From: Dyella flava | Lineage (GTDB): Bacteria; Pseudomonadota; Gammaproteobacteria; Xanthomonadales; Rhodanobacteraceae | Direction: 5' to 3' | Length of the DNA: 64,000 nt | Assembly (NCBI RefSeq): GCF_016904955.1 | Contig: NZ_JADIKE010000039.1 | Location: forward strand, 496,001-560,000 | Shown: positions 63,256-64,000 of the stretch, one piece after another | Layout: every line of letters starts with the position of its first letter | Position numbering within the stretch: the first letter of the stretch is position 1 | Notes under the pieces: generated by a model | The model's input: the letters and a program-made list of their open reading frames with translations, nothing else | Databases searched by the model: none | What the model was told of the DNA's origin: nothing | Made by a program: the position numbers and the translations under genes

Positions 63256-64000
63256 GAGTACTGCCATTGTCTGGTTCCGGCGCGATCTTCGGCTTGCCGA
63301 CAACATGGCGTTGCACCAGGCATGTTCTGCACATGCCCAGGTGCTGCCTTTGTATATCCATGCGCCGCAGGAGGAGGGCGACTGGACGCCTGGGGCAGCC
63401 AGTCGCTGGTGGCTTCATCACGCCTTGCTGGCGCTGGATGAGGCGTTGCGCTTGCGGCAGGGGGCGCTGCACATCCGTCAGGGCGACAGTCTGAAGATTC
63501 TGCTCGCGACCGTGAAGCAGAGCGGTGCAGATACGGTTTACTGGAACCGCTTGTACGAGCCCGCTGCGATTGTGCGTGATATGCAAATCAAGGCTGCGTT
63601 GCGTGAGCAGGGGATTGCCGTAAACAGCTTTGGTGGCTCGTTGTGGCAGGAACCTTGGCATTTGGCGACCCAGGAGGGGCAGCCTTATCGCGTTTTCACG
63701 CCGTTCTGGCGCAAGCTGCGCACCATGATCGACAAGGCGGAACCCTTGCCGGCATTGTCGCGCCTGGCAGCGTTGCGTATCGATCATGGCCTGCCGTTGG
63801 CGGCGCTGGATCTGTTGCCACGCCTGCCTTGGGATGCCGGCATGCGCGAATGCTGGACGCCAGGTGAGCAGGGCGCGCACGCCATGCTTGAGCTCTTCGC
63901 CGATGACGCGATCACGCGTTACGCGACTGCACGTGATTTACCTGCTCGGCATGGCACATCCCGCCTTTCCCCACATCTGCATTTTGGCGAAATCACGCCA
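63254..64000 (+). CDS. phr: Deoxyribodipyrimidine photolyase (C-terminus cut by window edge)
   Basis: A class I cyclobutane pyrimidine dimer photolyase that uses light and FAD to repair DNA. 249 codons are seen before the window ends. The N-terminal alpha/beta antenna domain (IVWFRRDLRLADNMAL) is complete, and the FAD-binding part begins (LSPHLHFGEITP). It lies 41 bases after the RND gene and starts inside an inverted repeat. A cryptochrome cannot be excluded from this part alone. Confidence 0.93.
   Translation, partial: MSTAIVWFRRDLRLADNMALHQACSAHAQVLPLYIHAPQEEGDWTPGAASRWWLHHALLALDEALRLRQGALHIRQGDSLKILLATVKQSGADTVYWNRLYEPAAIVRDMQIKAALREQGIAVNSFGGSLWQEPWHLATQEGQPYRVFTPFWRKLRTMIDKAEPLPALSRLAALRIDHGLPLAALDLLPRLPWDAGMRECWTPGEQGAHAMLELFADDAITRYATARDLPARHGTSRLSPHLHFGEITP

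Overview
The window reads as a 64 kb piece of the chromosome of a GC-rich gammaproteobacterium. The best fit is the Xanthomonadales, and within it the Rhodanobacteraceae (Dyella, Rhodanobacter or Luteibacter type). This rests on remembered protein similarity and gene order, such as eno-ftsB-truD-surE-pcm-yqaA-nlpD, clpS-clpA/infA, nudJ-mnmA-hflD, and uvrC-pgsA followed by tRNA-Gly and tRNA-Cys. It was not tested with a search. Genes are densely packed, many pairs overlap by ATGA or GTGA, and no insertion sequence, prophage or CRISPR array was seen.

Layout. 1-8 kb: an amino-acid permease cut by the window edge, a beta-barrel outer-membrane protein, a Nudix hydrolase, an orphan 3-hydroxyanthranilate dioxygenase, parE, an inverted pair of REP-like repeats and a large M24 aminopeptidase P. 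8-12 kb: the cyoABCD quinol oxidase operon. 12-22 kb: pyrG-kdsA, eno-ftsB, truD, an unknown secreted protein, an Smr protein, then surE-pcm-yqaA-nlpD. ispD and ispF, expected between ftsB and truD, are missing. 22-30 kb: an Mth938-like protein with yhbY, rlmE-ftsH divergent from them, and a leftward cluster scpA-scpB-rluB-arsC-like. 30-40 kb: an 845-base gene-poor stretch, a PilZ protein, fadD, a small lipoprotein, the aconitases acnA and acnB head to head, and a LysR regulator. 40-54 kb: nudJ-mnmA-hflD, clpS-clpA, infA, a PHA-granule-region protein, an FHA membrane protein, serC-pheA-aroA, kdsB-protein tyrosine phosphatase, uvrC and pgsA. 54-55 kb: tRNA-Gly, tRNA-Gly, tRNA-Cys. 55-64 kb: an accessory block with a MarR regulator and FMN reductase, a LysR regulator and lipocalin-like protein, a TolC-adaptor-RND efflux operon, and a photolyase cut by the right edge.

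How it fits together. Most genes are housekeeping: respiration (cyo), TCA cycle and glycolysis (acnA, acnB, eno), aromatic and serine biosynthesis, Kdo supply for lipopolysaccharide (kdsA, kdsB), chromosome partition (parE, scpAB), protein quality control (clpSA, ftsH, pcm) and RNA modification (truD, rlmE, rluB, mnmA). The regulated accessory part is the 55-64 kb block, where two regulators face their likely targets across visible palindromes. I did not find convincing evidence of a new multi-gene system. The best leads are small: a possible CxxC micro-protein between acnA and acnB, a structured leader before a 31-codon ORF near 30.1 kb, the secreted orphan protein near 18 kb, and the missing ispDF.
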